From NCBI GenBank assembly GCA_910586705.1, contig CAJUJK010000009.1, positions 77,228-141,227 of the forward strand: 64,000 bases of DNA, given 5' to 3'. The translations under genes and the position numbers were made by a program. The notes under the pieces are model-generated. The model saw only the letters and a program-made list of their open reading frames with translations, was not told the DNA's origin and ran no database searches. Of this stretch, positions 1 through 9,686 are shown piece after piece. This DNA is from an uncultured Lachnospiraceae bacterium. Its GTDB lineage: Bacteria; Bacillota; Clostridia; Lachnospirales; Lachnospiraceae. Every line of letters begins with the position of its first letter. The first letter of the stretch is position 1.

Positions 1-1
1 A

Positions 2-397
2 CGGGATCGAATTGTATCGCGGTATAAAACCGAAAGTAGTACAGTGGGTTCGATGTGGTCTGCATGGGTGTTGTGGTGGTATCGCTTTATTGAGGAGCTT
101 CCAGCAGTCTATGATACCGTGAGAGAAAATTTATATAATAAACCCGATTTACAACTAGGATTTTTTTCTTTAAAAGAGCTGTTGCGACAACGTTCAGAAG
201 ACCAGTTCGACTGTAAAAAGTATTGGGAATGTAGGGAATATGCAAAAAAGGTAATTGTTATGCCGGCGGTGTTTGTGTTTTGCATTTCGTTGTTTCCTAG
301 GAACTTCGCGAAATGGCTTTGCCTGAATTGTGATTATGGCAAAAGAGTTTGTGATTGGATAAAGGATGGTGTGAGGCTGATTGGTGAAAAGCTGTGA
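2..397 (+). CDS. 3' end of a glycan-cluster gene, truncated by the window edge
   Basis: The frame is open from base 2 without a stop, so the true start lies outside the window; an internal GTG at 44 is only the first possible start inside it. The visible 131 residues are rich in aromatic and basic residues, include a [11 protein letters not shown] stretch and a hydrophobic segment ([15 protein letters not shown]), and end in a basic tail. I do not recognise a family. Position directly before, and overlapping, an acetyltransferase suggests the C-terminal part of a glycosyltransferase or a polymer-assembly protein. The DNA is clearly AT-rich, like the next four genes and unlike the region after 4,430. 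Confidence 0.55.
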   Translation, partial: RDRIVSRYKTESSTVGSMWSAWVLWWYRFIEELPAVYDTVRENLYNKPDLQLGFFSLKELLRQRSEDQFDCKKYWECREYAKKVIVMPAVFVFCISLFPRNFAKWLCLNCDYGKRVCDWIKDGVRLIGEKL

Positions 398-1322
398 TGA
401 GTTTAGGAAAATCTGCGAGCGGAAGATTGCAAGGATAACAGAAAATGCAAAAGGGAGAAAGCTTTATATCTGGGGGGCAGGTGGTGGCGGAAAGATAGTA
501 GAAGAGGTTTGTCGTGAGCATGGTTTGGAAGTTTCTGGATATTGCGACAAGCGAGCGGATGATATTAAGGAGTATTTAGGATATCCGGTATACCGACTTT
601 CAGAGATGAACCCTAAAGAGCAATACTTAATTATTTCTTTAATGAGCTTTGAATACGATGTGTTGAAATGGGCACATGATATTGGATATACCTGTGATGA
701 CTGTTTTTATATAAATGAATACGAATGGTGCAATAAGGAAGATATTATTTATAGGGGATGTAAAATAGGGCGTTATACATATGGATATGAGACGCTTCTA
801 TATCATTATCCATTGGCGACATCAATCGGAAGGTATTGTTCAATTAATGCAACTGCGAGCATATGGAATAATCACCCAATGGGTTATATGACAACACATC
901 CGATTTTGGACTATCCGCTTTTCTATGAATGGCAAGTGTATGAATCAAGAGAAAAATATATTCATCAATACGGGAAACATTTTTGTAATGCAGGTTTTGA
1001 GGATAGTCCTCTCAGAAATAATGGGGAAATTATAATAGAGAATGATGTGTGGATTGGAGCGAATGTGATACTTTTGCCGGGAATTAAAATTGGGAACGGT
1101 GCAGTTATTACGGCAGGTGCTGTCGTGACAAAAGATGTGGAACCTTACGCAGTGGTTGGAGGCGTTCCGGCTAGGGTGATTAAGTATCGATTCACAAAAG
1201 AAGAGATTGGAATATTAGAAAAAATTAAGTGGTGGGACTGGACAATAGAAGAAATAGAAAAAAATATTGAATTATTCTATCAGCCAGAAAAATTTTTTAA
1301 AAGATTAGAGAAATACACTTGA
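381..1322 (+). CDS. Two-domain O-acetyltransferase: Rossmann-like N-terminus plus left-handed beta-helix hexapeptide domain
   Basis: Residues about 20-110 form a Rossmann-like module with WGAGGGGK at 31-38 and a CDKRAD acidic strand end, as in the N-terminal domain of PglD/NeuD-type sugar acyltransferases. Residues about 130-275 are a hexapeptide-repeat acetyltransferase of the CatB/xenobiotic class, with [13 protein letters not shown], a WNNHP loop, [20 protein letters not shown] and [12 protein letters not shown]. It probably transfers an acetyl group from acetyl-CoA to a sugar of the polymer in the cytoplasm. The start is TTG 381 or GTG 384, overlapping the upstream gene. AT-rich composition. 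The acceptor is unknown. Confidence 0.8.
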   Translation: MVKSCDEFRKICERKIARITENAKGRKLYIWGAGGGGKIVEEVCREHGLEVSGYCDKRADDIKEYLGYPVYRLSEMNPKEQYLIISLMSFEYDVLKWAHDIGYTCDDCFYINEYEWCNKEDIIYRGCKIGRYTYGYETLLYHYPLATSIGRYCSINATASIWNNHPMGYMTTHPILDYPLFYEWQVYESREKYIHQYGKHFCNAGFEDSPLRNNGEIIIENDVWIGANVILLPGIKIGNGAVITAGAVVTKDVEPYAVVGGVPARVIKYRFTKEEIGILEKIKWWDWTIEEIEKNIELFYQPEKFFKRLEKYT

Positions 1323-1340
1323 AAGATGGGAGGCAAGCGT

Positions 1341-2408
1341 ATGAAGGTATTGTCAATGTATCTTCCACAATTTCATAAGGTAAAAGAGAATGATGAATGG
1401 TGGGGGGAGGGCTACACTGACTGGAATAGTGCACAAAATGCGCGACCCTTATACGAAGGACACTATCAGCCACATCTTCCTTACAACCAATATTATTATG
1501 ATTTGATGAATAAAAGCACATTAGAGTGGCAGGCATCATTAATGAAAAAATATGGAATAGACGGACAATGTATTTATCATTATTGGTTTAAGGACGGTAG
1601 GCAGATATTAGAGAAGCCAATAGAAAAGCTTTTAGAGTGGAAAGACATTGATATGCCCTTTTGTTTTGACTGGGCAAATCAAAGCTGGGCTTATAGTTGG
1701 TGTGCAGTAAAGGGTGTAAATGTATGGAATGAAAAATTGGATAAGCATAGGGGAGGTAGAACAGGCTTGCTTTTGGAACAGCAGTATGGCGACGAGAAAG
1801 AGTGGCGGCAACATTTTGAGTATTTGCTCCCTTTCTTTAGAGACGAGCGATATATAAAAGTTGATGGAAAGCCAGTGTTTGTTTTGCATATTCCAGAAGA
1901 TATACCGGTTATAGCTGAGATGACGGCTTGTTGGAGACGTTGGGCCGGGGATGAGGGATTGAATGGGATTTATTTTATAGGGGCTTATAATACGAACGAA
2001 GAATTTGTTGATGCGGTGTTTTATCCTGCACCTACGGTGGCGACGGCATCATTGTTGACGGGTGAAATGGCAGATTGCCATCCAAGCGTCTTGGATTATC
2101 GGGCTGTATGGGAATATTTGATTAGAAGGGCTTACAAGGAGAAAGACCATATGGTAGGAGCATTTACCGGATATGATGATACACCAAGACGCGGGACGAA
2201 AGGAATGGTCATTGATCATGCGTCACCAGAGATATTTAAAGAGAGCCTGGCAGAGCTTATGGCTATTAATGCTAGTCATAATCAGCCGTTTACCTTTATT
2301 AATGCGTGGAATGAATGGGGGGAGGGTATGCATTTGGAACCGGATGAGAAGGACGGATTCGCTTATCTGGAAGCGGTCTCTTACGCAAAAAAGCAATATC
2401 AGAATTAA
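1341..2408 (+). CDS. WbsX-like glycan-cluster protein (GH99-like TIM barrel)
   Basis: The protein opens with VLSMYLPQFHKVKENDEWWG, followed by GYTDWNSAQNARPLY, and later has HYWF, FCFDWANQSWAYSW and FINAWNEWGEGMHLEPD. These are the hallmarks of the WbsX family found in O-antigen, capsule and rhamnan clusters, usually annotated as glycosyltransferase or glycoside hydrolase 99-like. ATG 1341 is chosen over the in-frame ATG at 1326 because GGGAGG at 1328-1333 gives 7-base spacing. About 355 residues, normal for the family. Biochemical activity is poorly defined; both transfer and hydrolysis have been proposed. It lies 18 bases after the acetyltransferase in the AT-rich island. Confidence 0.85.
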   Translation: MKVLSMYLPQFHKVKENDEWWGEGYTDWNSAQNARPLYEGHYQPHLPYNQYYYDLMNKSTLEWQASLMKKYGIDGQCIYHYWFKDGRQILEKPIEKLLEWKDIDMPFCFDWANQSWAYSWCAVKGVNVWNEKLDKHRGGRTGLLLEQQYGDEKEWRQHFEYLLPFFRDERYIKVDGKPVFVLHIPEDIPVIAEMTACWRRWAGDEGLNGIYFIGAYNTNEEFVDAVFYPAPTVATASLLTGEMADCHPSVLDYRAVWEYLIRRAYKEKDHMVGAFTGYDDTPRRGTKGMVIDHASPEIFKESLAELMAINASHNQPFTFINAWNEWGEGMHLEPDEKDGFAYLEAVSYAKKQYQN

Positions 2409-2440
2409 TAGGTATATTTAAATGTGAGGAGGACAATCAG

Positions 2441-3379
2441 ATGCAGCAGAATACGGAACTAATCAGTGTAGTTGTTCCGGTTTATAATACGGAATCTTAT
2501 TTAAACAAGTGCATAGACTCACTTTTAAATCAAACATACACTAATATGGAAATTATTTTGGTGGATGACGGATCAACAGATCATAGTGGCGAGATTTGTG
2601 ATTCTTACGCTGGGAAGGATAGCAAAATTCACGTAATACATAAGGAAAATGAGGGGACTGCATCGGCAAGAAATAGAGGTTTGGAAATTGCAGGAGGAGA
2701 ATATATTGGTTTTGTAGATAGTGATGATTATGTTGCGGAGGACATGTATCAGACATTATACAATTATATGCAGGCGGATATAGATGTTGCATGTTGTGGC
2801 AGAGTGTGTATTTCTCCTCAAAAAAAATGCAAGAAGTATTGTTTGAACGGGGTAGAGGTATTTTCGAGGGAAAAAGCATTGGAAGAGTTAGTATTATTAA
2901 GAAAAATAAGTTCTTCTGTTTGTACAAAACTATTTCGAAAAAGTTTATTTTACGATGTAAAATTTCCTGTAGGAGTTATATGTGAAGATATTCCGGCAGT
3001 ATATGAGTTATTTAAAAGAACAAGAAATGTATGCCATATAGGTGAAGGAAAATATTTTAATTCTTATAGAGATGATAGTAAATCTAATGGAGATTTTTAT
3101 GGGAGGAGAATAGATTATTTGCTTTTTAAAAGAGATATATGTATAGATATCAGTAGGAATTATCCTCGGTTAGTTGAGCAGGCAGAAGCAGGTTATATGC
3201 AGGCTGCGATATATATTGTTGATAATATTCAGATGAGCGTGGCTCGAGATAGATATGAAAATATTGAAAAAAGAGTTCGGAAGATGATTCGCAATATGAC
3301 AATAAGAAATATAAAAAATCCATATCTTGATAAGGGAACGAAAAGGGAACTGATAAGAAAGGGATATGAAAAATATTAA
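2441..3379 (+). CDS. Family 2 glycosyltransferase (GT-A fold)
   Basis: Starts ISVVVPVYNTESYLNKCIDS and has the nucleotide-binding VDDGSTD near residue 40 and the metal-binding VDSDD near residue 95, the two defining motifs of GT2 enzymes. It should move a sugar from a nucleotide-sugar to a lipid-linked acceptor at the inner face of the membrane. No transmembrane segment is obvious. AGGAGG at 2427-2432 supports ATG 2441. The C-terminal half is AT-rich and basic, without a recognisable second domain. Donor and linkage cannot be read from the sequence. Confidence 0.88.
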   Translation: MQQNTELISVVVPVYNTESYLNKCIDSLLNQTYTNMEIILVDDGSTDHSGEICDSYAGKDSKIHVIHKENEGTASARNRGLEIAGGEYIGFVDSDDYVAEDMYQTLYNYMQADIDVACCGRVCISPQKKCKKYCLNGVEVFSREKALEELVLLRKISSSVCTKLFRKSLFYDVKFPVGVICEDIPAVYELFKRTRNVCHIGEGKYFNSYRDDSKSNGDFYGRRIDYLLFKRDICIDISRNYPRLVEQAEAGYMQAAIYIVDNIQMSVARDRYENIEKRVRKMIRNMTIRNIKNPYLDKGTKRELIRKGYEKY

Positions 3380-3446
3380 GTAGGCTATCAGTGTAGTGTC
3401 TGCAGAGGCACTCAAATAATTGGCTTTAATGGTATAGGAGAAGTAT

Positions 3447-4400
3447 ATGAACAAGTCGGTGGTGTTATCAATTGTAATTCCTACGAAAAATCGGGCTAGA
3501 TTACTGGAACAGGTATTGGAAAGTATAGAAAGACAACCAGCAGACCCGGATGTTTATGAAGTTCTTGTTATCGACAACGGCTCCACAGATGAAACGAAGG
3601 ATGTGGCAAAGGCGTTTCAAGGAAAAATTAAAAATTTCAGATATTTTTATGATGCCAGACCGGGGCTACACGTGGGAAGAAATAAAGGTTTGCTGAAAAG
3701 CAGGGGAGAGTTAGTAGGATATCTTGATGACGACGTGATTCTTTTTCCCAACTGGATCAATGCAGTTATAGATGCGTTTGAAGATGAAAAGATAGTGCGT
3801 CTTGGCGGAAGCGTAATACCTTATAATATGGAAATATTATCAAAGGAATTTAGGGATAAATATGAAATAGTAAGAGGGAATTTTCATTTTGTCTATTGTA
3901 TTAGTTGTTTCTGGCAAGCAGGCATTTCAGAACAGGACAACAGGGTATGCAGAGCGAAGGCTGACATGGGGTTTGGCGGAAACAGCGTGTATAGAAAGAG
4001 CATTTTGCTAAAGTGCAGAGGATTTCACCCGGATGGAATGCCAAAACATTTGTTGATGTATCGGGGAGATGGGGAAACTTATGTAGAAGATTTTATTATG
4101 AGTCATAATATGAAAGAATTGTATTGCGCACAGGTTTCTGTGTATCACATGATAGATGAGAAAAGAGTGGATGATACTTACATTGATTATATGCACTTCC
4201 GCAATGGCATATCAAGTATGTACACTAACTTACGTAAGGATGCCTTAAAGGGTGGAATGAAACACTTTTGTCATATCCTTTGGGAAGGTGTATCTACGAG
4301 AAGGTTCAATAAGGAAATTAATGGAGAATTATATCTTTTATTATACTATATTTTTTATAAAAAAATTCGTTATTGGGTTCATAAAGAGAGTTACTTCTAA
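3447..4400 (+). CDS. Family 2 glycosyltransferase
   Basis: N-terminal LSIVIPTKNRARLLEQVLES, IDNGSTDETKD near residue 50, GLHVGRNKGL near residue 75 and LDDDV near residue 93 define a GT-A fold GT2 enzyme of the WcaA type. AGGAG at 3434-3438 supports ATG 3447. A 67-base gap separates it from the preceding glycosyltransferase. The tail is basic and aromatic with one weak hydrophobic stretch (YLLLYYIFYKKI) that could associate with the membrane. This is the last gene of the first AT-rich island; composition shifts sharply just before the next gene. Confidence 0.87.
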   Translation: MNKSVVLSIVIPTKNRARLLEQVLESIERQPADPDVYEVLVIDNGSTDETKDVAKAFQGKIKNFRYFYDARPGLHVGRNKGLLKSRGELVGYLDDDVILFPNWINAVIDAFEDEKIVRLGGSVIPYNMEILSKEFRDKYEIVRGNFHFVYCISCFWQAGISEQDNRVCRAKADMGFGGNSVYRKSILLKCRGFHPDGMPKHLLMYRGDGETYVEDFIMSHNMKELYCAQVSVYHMIDEKRVDDTYIDYMHFRNGISSMYTNLRKDALKGGMKHFCHILWEGVSTRRFNKEINGELYLLLYYIFYKKIRYWVHKESYF

Positions 4401-4437
4401 CTTTGGATGCGTGTGAAAATGAGGAGCAGAGAAAAAT

Positions 4438-5565
4438 ATGGATTTTATACCTGTAAATGAACCGCTGTTAAATGGCAATGAAAAAAAATATCTTTGCGAA
4501 TGCATTGACACAGGCTGGATCTCATCCGAAGGTCCATTCGTGAAAGAGTTTGAGCAGAAGATGAGCGCCACAGTGAACAGAAAATACGGCATAGCCGTAT
4601 CCAATGGCACAGCCGCCTTGGAAGTGGCGGCGCAGGCTCTCGGGATTGGAGAGGGCGACGAAGTGATCATGCCCGCATTTACGATCATATCCTGTGCCAT
4701 GGCGGTGACGAAGCTGGGGGCGGTTCCCGTGCTGGTGGACAGCGACCCTCATACTTGGAACATGAAGGTGGACGAGATCGAGGCAAAGATCACCCCGAAG
4801 ACCAGGGCGATTATGATTGTCCACATCTATGGTCTGCCGGTCGAGGTGGATGGGATTCTGGCTCTGGCAGGGAAGTATGGTCTGAAGGTCATAGAGGATG
4901 CGGCGGAGATGCACGGGCAGACCTATAAAGGAAAGCCCTGCGGGAGTTTTGGGGATATCAGTACATTCAGTTTTTATCCGAATAAGCACATCACCACAGG
5001 AGAGGGCGGCATGGTAGTGACGGATGATGAAGGGCTTGCGGAGCGGTGCCGGATGCTCAGAAACCTGTGCTTCAGAAAAGATGTCCGTTACGTGCATGAT
5101 GAGGTCAGCGATAACTACCGTTTTACGAACCTGCAGGCGGCGGTCGGGCTGGCGCAGCTGGAACGGCTGGATGAGTTTGTGGCGCGCAAGCGTGCGATGG
5201 GAAAGTATTACACAGAGCAGTTAAGTGATATAGACGGTCTGATTCTTCCTATAGAAAAAACAGACTATGCGGATAATATTTACTGGGTATATGGAATGGT
5301 ACTGGACAGGCAGATAGAAGCAGACAATAAGGTGGTGCAGAAGCTGCTGGCGGAAGAGGGAATCGGATCGAGGACCTTTTTCTGGTGTATGCACGAGCAG
5401 CCGGTCTATCAGAAACAGGGACTGTTCCAAGGGGAGACATATCCCGATGCGGAGTATCTGGCAAGGAAGGGATTTTATATTCCCAGCGGGCTGGCACTGA
5501 CACAGGAGCAGATGGAGCGGGTGGTTGCGGGTGTGCGTAAGGTGGTCAGCCGGCTTGTAGGGTGA
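4438..5565 (+). CDS. DegT/DnrJ/EryC1/StrS-family sugar aminotransferase
   Basis: A PLP-dependent aminotransferase for nucleotide-linked keto sugars. It has ISSEGPFVKEFE, the PLP-phosphate segment SNGTAALEVA, IEDAAEMHG with Asp154 for the pyridine nitrogen, and the Schiff-base lysine Lys183 in SFYPNKHITTGEGG. Length 375 is usual. The closest flavour is GDP-perosamine synthetase (PerA/RfbE-like), but the substrate cannot be fixed and no 4,6-dehydratase lies next to it. GAGGAG upstream of ATG 4438 is its ribosome site. Base composition here rises to the level of the bulk of the window, so this gene starts a segment of different origin from the AT-rich genes before it. Confidence 0.88.
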   Translation: MDFIPVNEPLLNGNEKKYLCECIDTGWISSEGPFVKEFEQKMSATVNRKYGIAVSNGTAALEVAAQALGIGEGDEVIMPAFTIISCAMAVTKLGAVPVLVDSDPHTWNMKVDEIEAKITPKTRAIMIVHIYGLPVEVDGILALAGKYGLKVIEDAAEMHGQTYKGKPCGSFGDISTFSFYPNKHITTGEGGMVVTDDEGLAERCRMLRNLCFRKDVRYVHDEVSDNYRFTNLQAAVGLAQLERLDEFVARKRAMGKYYTEQLSDIDGLILPIEKTDYADNIYWVYGMVLDRQIEADNKVVQKLLAEEGIGSRTFFWCMHEQPVYQKQGLFQGETYPDAEYLARKGFYIPSGLALTQEQMERVVAGVRKVVSRLVG

Positions 5566-5623
5566 ATCTGATAAAACAATGTGCCGGTCTGGCAGAAAAG
5601 ATTCTCAGATGATGGGAGAAAAT

Positions 5624-6070
5624 ATGGGACAGGTTGAAGAAGTTAAGAAAAAGAACAAATTACTGGCAATGATTATCCGCAATGACTACGAATGTGAGGG
5701 GGTGGATTTCATCACCCCCAGCGAGTATTCCCAGCAGATGGCATATATGCATCATCCGGCAGGAAAGGTGATCGATGCCCATGTACATAATCTGGTGCAC
5801 AGAAATGTGGTGATGACGCAGGAAGTGCTGTTTATTAAAAAGGGTGTTCTGCGTGTGGACTTTTATGACGAGTATGAGGACTATCTGGAGAGCAGGGATT
5901 TACATGCGGGGGACATCATACTTCTGGTTTCGGGCGGTCATGGATTTCAGGTTCTGGAAGAGGTGGAGATGATCGAGGTAAAGCAGGGACCCTATGCGGG
6001 AAGTGATGATAAAAGGCGGTTTGCAGGAATAGAAGCGGATCAGGTAGTTTATCACAAAAGGGAACAGTAG
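5624..6070 (+). CDS. Cupin-like small protein of the glycan cluster
   Basis: The protein has the look of a single-domain cupin: HVHNLVHRNVVMTQEVLFIKKG followed by VDFYD, then GDIILLVSGGHGFQVLEEVEMIEVKQGPY, matching the two cupin strands around GD..L...G.H. Histidines after DAHVHN could bind a metal. ATG 5624 is chosen because GGGAG lies 5-6 bases upstream; the in-frame ATG 5579 lacks a good ribosome site. Similar cupins next to aminotransferases act as sugar isomerases or auxiliary proteins in deoxysugar pathways, but no specific function can be read here. It sits between the aminotransferase and a methyltransferase. Confidence 0.65.
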   Translation: MGQVEEVKKKNKLLAMIIRNDYECEGVDFITPSEYSQQMAYMHHPAGKVIDAHVHNLVHRNVVMTQEVLFIKKGVLRVDFYDEYEDYLESRDLHAGDIILLVSGGHGFQVLEEVEMIEVKQGPYAGSDDKRRFAGIEADQVVYHKREQ

Positions 6071-6086
6071 CCGGACAGGAGCAGAC

Positions 6087-6845
6087 ATGGAAGTTTTTCA
6101 GGATTATGCATATTACTATAACGCATTTTATCGGGATAAGGACTATGCGGCAGAGAGCCGTTGGGTGGACACGCTGCTGAAACGGTATGGGCGTGACATC
6201 AGGAAGATCATCAATTACGGATGCGGGACGGGCAGGCATGACATAGAACTGTCAAAACTCGGGTATGACTGTACGGGCATAGACTTAAGTGCCCTTATGA
6301 TTGATATTGCGAGGGAGAACAGCAAGTGCATGGATGCGGATATTGGCTTTTCGGTTGCGGATATTCGCACTTATGAACCGAAAGAAACATATGATGCGGT
6401 GATCTCCCTGTTTCATGTAATGAGTTATCAGAACAGCAACGATGATATTGTGGCGGCATTCCGGAGTGCCAGAAAGGCATTGAAGGACGGCGGTCTGTTC
6501 CTCTTTGACTGCTGGTATGGATCGGGCGTATTAAGTGATCCTCCCGTCGTCCGTGTCAAGGAAGTGGAAGATGACACGTATAAACTGGTTAGGATAGCCA
6601 GACCTGTGATGCATGACAGGGCAGATGTGGTTGATGTATGTTATGAGGTTCTTGTGACGGAGAAAGAAACGGGTCTCACAAAAACAATCAGCGAGACGCA
6701 TCACATGAGATATTTTTTCAGACCGGAACTGGAATATTACCTAAAGGAAGCAGGGTTTGAACTGATTGACAATCTGGACTGTGCTACGCTTGGGGAAACG
6801 GGATATGGTTCATGGACGAGTTATTTTGTGACAAAGGCGGTGTAG
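6087..6845 (+). CDS. Class I SAM-dependent methyltransferase
   Basis: Motif I is NYGCGTGRHDIELS (residues about 43-56), followed by the acidic CTGIDLS that binds the SAM ribose, SVADIRTY and DAVISLFHVMSY, a standard methyltransferase-11/25 fold. 252 residues, no extra domain. It follows the cupin by 16 bases and probably methylates a sugar or sugar nucleotide made by the aminotransferase-cupin pair. The acceptor atom (O, N or C) cannot be decided from sequence. Confidence 0.85.
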   Translation: MEVFQDYAYYYNAFYRDKDYAAESRWVDTLLKRYGRDIRKIINYGCGTGRHDIELSKLGYDCTGIDLSALMIDIARENSKCMDADIGFSVADIRTYEPKETYDAVISLFHVMSYQNSNDDIVAAFRSARKALKDGGLFLFDCWYGSGVLSDPPVVRVKEVEDDTYKLVRIARPVMHDRADVVDVCYEVLVTEKETGLTKTISETHHMRYFFRPELEYYLKEAGFELIDNLDCATLGETGYGSWTSYFVTKAV

Positions 6846-6895
6846 TACGGATTATCAGATGAGATATTGCATGATGGGAAAGAGGCTGGAATTTT

Positions 6896-8008
6896 ATGAA
6901 AAAAGTGATTTTGATGTCGATGGAGGATGATAAGATAGAATGGTCGCCGGCGAAGTATCAGCTTTTAGATAGTTTGAAGGCACGGGGATTCGTAACTTAT
7001 GTTATTTTACCAGACAGGCTTAAAAACAGAAGTAGAATTACTGCTATTGATTATGTCATAAACGCAAAGGGCATGACGGCGTGGGAGATTCGTAAAGAAA
7101 TAATAAAAATTAATCCACAAATTGTTATTGCAACACTATATGTGGATACAGCGATTACTTATCTGTTACCCTTTATAATGAAGGATACATCTTTTTATTA
7201 TTATAATTTGGAAATTTATACGCCATATGTAGACAAAGAAATAATGTCAGAGGATATAAAATATTATTTTGGTTATAAACTGAGGTATCCGTTAGAAAAG
7301 ATAAAGGAGATTTTGTATACAAGGTTTGCCAAAGGATTCACCATTCAAGATCCACTTAGAAGAAAACTGGCTGCAAAATATCACGTGTGGCATCCCAATA
7401 CAATATATATACCTAATTCATATGTGTTTAATGAGTCGGCGCTTGTTCCAAAGGGCCGAGAAGGGGTGATTTATTCTGGTGGGATTAAGCGTAGGTTTTT
7501 AGTGGAACAGTTTGACGATCTCAAGAGCATACATGATCTTCCAGTGGTTTTTACGGGAATTATAGATTCATGGTGTTTTAAACGTATAAAGAAGCTTCAA
7601 AGGACAAATCCGAATCTTAAATTTGTACAACAGGTTTTGTCAATTAATGAGTATACAGACTACGTGAGACAATTTGCAATAGGTCTTGTGTGGTATAGTT
7701 CATTGAAAGAGGATGAAACACATTATTGTATGGGATTATCGTCAGGAAAGATGTTTAAGCACCTTAGCTTGGGACAGCCGATTATTGCGGTCGATTGTAT
7801 GGGAATTACTGAGACAGTAAATAAATATCAACTGGGAGTTGTGATTCATAATATTTCAGAATTGCCGCAAGCATATAAAATTATTATGGATAATTATTCT
7901 TATTATCAGGAAAACGTGATAAGGACGTATCAACAAAGGTTTGACTTTAAAAAGAGAATTGAGCCATTTTTAGAATTAATAGAAAATGATGTAAGCTTGA
8001 ATGTTTAA
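6896..8008 (+). CDS. GT-B fold glycosyltransferase, AT-rich
   Basis: 370 residues without a GT2 signature. The second half has the pattern of a GT-B C-terminal domain: GVIYSGGIKRRF, DLPVVFTGIIDSW, VQQVLSINEYTDYVRQFAIGLVWYSS, then GLSSGKMFKHLSLGQPIIAVDCMGIT where a GT4/GT1 donor pocket would lie. The N-terminal half has alternating strands and helices consistent with the acceptor domain. The gene is notably AT-rich compared with both neighbours, which suggests separate acquisition or recombination in this part of the cluster. The specific sugar is unknown. Confidence 0.7.
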   Translation: MKKVILMSMEDDKIEWSPAKYQLLDSLKARGFVTYVILPDRLKNRSRITAIDYVINAKGMTAWEIRKEIIKINPQIVIATLYVDTAITYLLPFIMKDTSFYYYNLEIYTPYVDKEIMSEDIKYYFGYKLRYPLEKIKEILYTRFAKGFTIQDPLRRKLAAKYHVWHPNTIYIPNSYVFNESALVPKGREGVIYSGGIKRRFLVEQFDDLKSIHDLPVVFTGIIDSWCFKRIKKLQRTNPNLKFVQQVLSINEYTDYVRQFAIGLVWYSSLKEDETHYCMGLSSGKMFKHLSLGQPIIAVDCMGITETVNKYQLGVVIHNISELPQAYKIIMDNYSYYQENVIRTYQQRFDFKKRIEPFLELIENDVSLNV

Positions 8009-8036
8009 AAGAAATAGCGTATTTACGAGGAAATAA

Positions 8037-9656
8037 GTGGTGGTGAAAAAAGTATTATATATTTTCAATGATGATGGCTTTGGCGGTGCGGGACAGTCTT
8101 TGCTGGATATGCTTATAGGAATTAGGAAATGGATAACCCCGGTGGTCGTTATACGGGACGATGCTCCTGTGGAAGAAAAATTCAAGGAGGTGGGTATACA
8201 ATGTCACAGAATTCGCTTCTCTACGGATTTTGTTAAGATAGGAACCGGGGACGATCGTCAAAGGGCGTGTGATTTCGTCAAAAGCTATGAGGCGGCTTTG
8301 CAGCTTATTCCTATTATAAAGAATGAAAAGATACAGATGATTCACATTAATTCAAGTGTAAGTTATTTTGCAGCGATCGCCGCACTGATGATGGGAATTC
8401 CTTATGTCTGGCATATACGCGAACTGTTAGAGGAACAGTTTGGATGTGAGTTTTTAGATGAAGAATTGAAGGTGAGTCTTTATCAACAGGCTGATGGACT
8501 TATTACCATATCGGAGTATGTACAGAAATCCTATTTGGAGAAATATAGGCTTGAAACGACCAGACTATATGACGGATTACATATCAGCAGGTTTAAGGAA
8601 GTGCTGGGAGAAAAGTCATCCTTTGATCATACGTTTATTGCCCCGGGTCTGATCACGCCGGAAAAAGGGCAATGGGATATTATCAGAGCGGTGGAGATAT
8701 TGAAAAAAAGAGGATTTCCAGATGTAAAGGTTACGATTATTGGCAACGGGGATACCTCTTTTATATGGGCGATGAAGAAGTATATCCATAAGCAAAATCT
8801 GGAAAGGAATATTCGGATTCTGCCATTTTGCAATGATCTGTCCAGTTTACGGCGTGAAGCGTCCTATGCGATTACGAGTTCGCAAAACGAGGCTCTTGGA
8901 AGAGTAACGATAGAGGCGATGCTGGCGGGGAACTTTGTCATCGGAGCAGCGAGCGGCGGCACAATAGAAATTATTGGTGAAAATGAAGAAAGAGGGCTGC
9001 TGTATGAGCTGCACGACAGCGAAGCCCTTGCAGATGCCATGATCAAGGCAATGGAGCTGCCGGATGATGTGAAAAACAGAATGCGGGAAACTGCACAGGC
9101 GTATGCGGAGGACACATTTGATTCCCAATCGTATGGCAGTACAATAATAAACCTATATCAGGAAATCTCAGATTCTTACCGGCGGGAAGAACCGGCGGAA
9201 TTATTTTTAGCAGATTTAAAAAGGAAATATGAGGCAGCTAAAAATACAGATACGGAAGCGGAGAAACAGCCGGAAGAGGATACGCGATACCGGAAATCGG
9301 AAAAGGCATTGAAACTGGCAGTAAAATGGCTTGAGGTCAGACAAAACGGACATAGTCTTGCAGAGTACTTGAAAAGGAAAAATATTCATAGCGTTGCCAT
9401 ATATGGCATGGCAGATTTAGGCAGAAGGTTTTATGACGAATTGGAAGGAGAAGATATTCAGGTCAGATATCTTCTGGACAGGAATCCGGGGAGGATGAAT
9501 CTGGTACTTGAATTTACGCCTTTAGATGGAGAAAGGATGGATGTGGATGCAGTAATTGTAACTGTTGCAGGTGCGGAGGAACAGATTGTCAAGGATATTA
9601 AAAGAAGAGGCTATCCGCAGGTTATTGGTCTGAGTGAAATAATAAGCAGTTTTTAA
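8037..9656 (+). CDS. GT4 glycosyltransferase with a C-terminal Rossmann-like module
   Basis: Residues 1 to about 390 are a GT4 enzyme: NDDGFGGAGQSLLDML at the N-terminus, APGLITPEKGQWDIIRA, then SSQNEALGRVTIEAMLAG with the E-x7-E donor motif. After a charged linker, residues about 425-539 carry a second domain with AIYGMADLGRRFYDEL (YGMADLG at 456-462) and YLLDRNPG. It is clearly related to the free-standing protein encoded next (9,687-10,163). Three consecutive GTG codons (8037, 8040, 8043) follow CGAGGA; I keep the first. The tail may bind a nucleotide or tether the enzyme to partners; that is inference. Confidence 0.85.
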   Translation: MVVKKVLYIFNDDGFGGAGQSLLDMLIGIRKWITPVVVIRDDAPVEEKFKEVGIQCHRIRFSTDFVKIGTGDDRQRACDFVKSYEAALQLIPIIKNEKIQMIHINSSVSYFAAIAALMMGIPYVWHIRELLEEQFGCEFLDEELKVSLYQQADGLITISEYVQKSYLEKYRLETTRLYDGLHISRFKEVLGEKSSFDHTFIAPGLITPEKGQWDIIRAVEILKKRGFPDVKVTIIGNGDTSFIWAMKKYIHKQNLERNIRILPFCNDLSSLRREASYAITSSQNEALGRVTIEAMLAGNFVIGAASGGTIEIIGENEERGLLYELHDSEALADAMIKAMELPDDVKNRMRETAQAYAEDTFDSQSYGSTIINLYQEISDSYRREEPAELFLADLKRKYEAAKNTDTEAEKQPEEDTRYRKSEKALKLAVKWLEVRQNGHSLAEYLKRKNIHSVAIYGMADLGRRFYDELEGEDIQVRYLLDRNPGRMNLVLEFTPLDGERMDVDAVIVTVAGAEEQIVKDIKRRGYPQVIGLSEIISSF

Positions 9657-9686
9657 AAATAATAAAGATTATAGGAGGAAATGACA

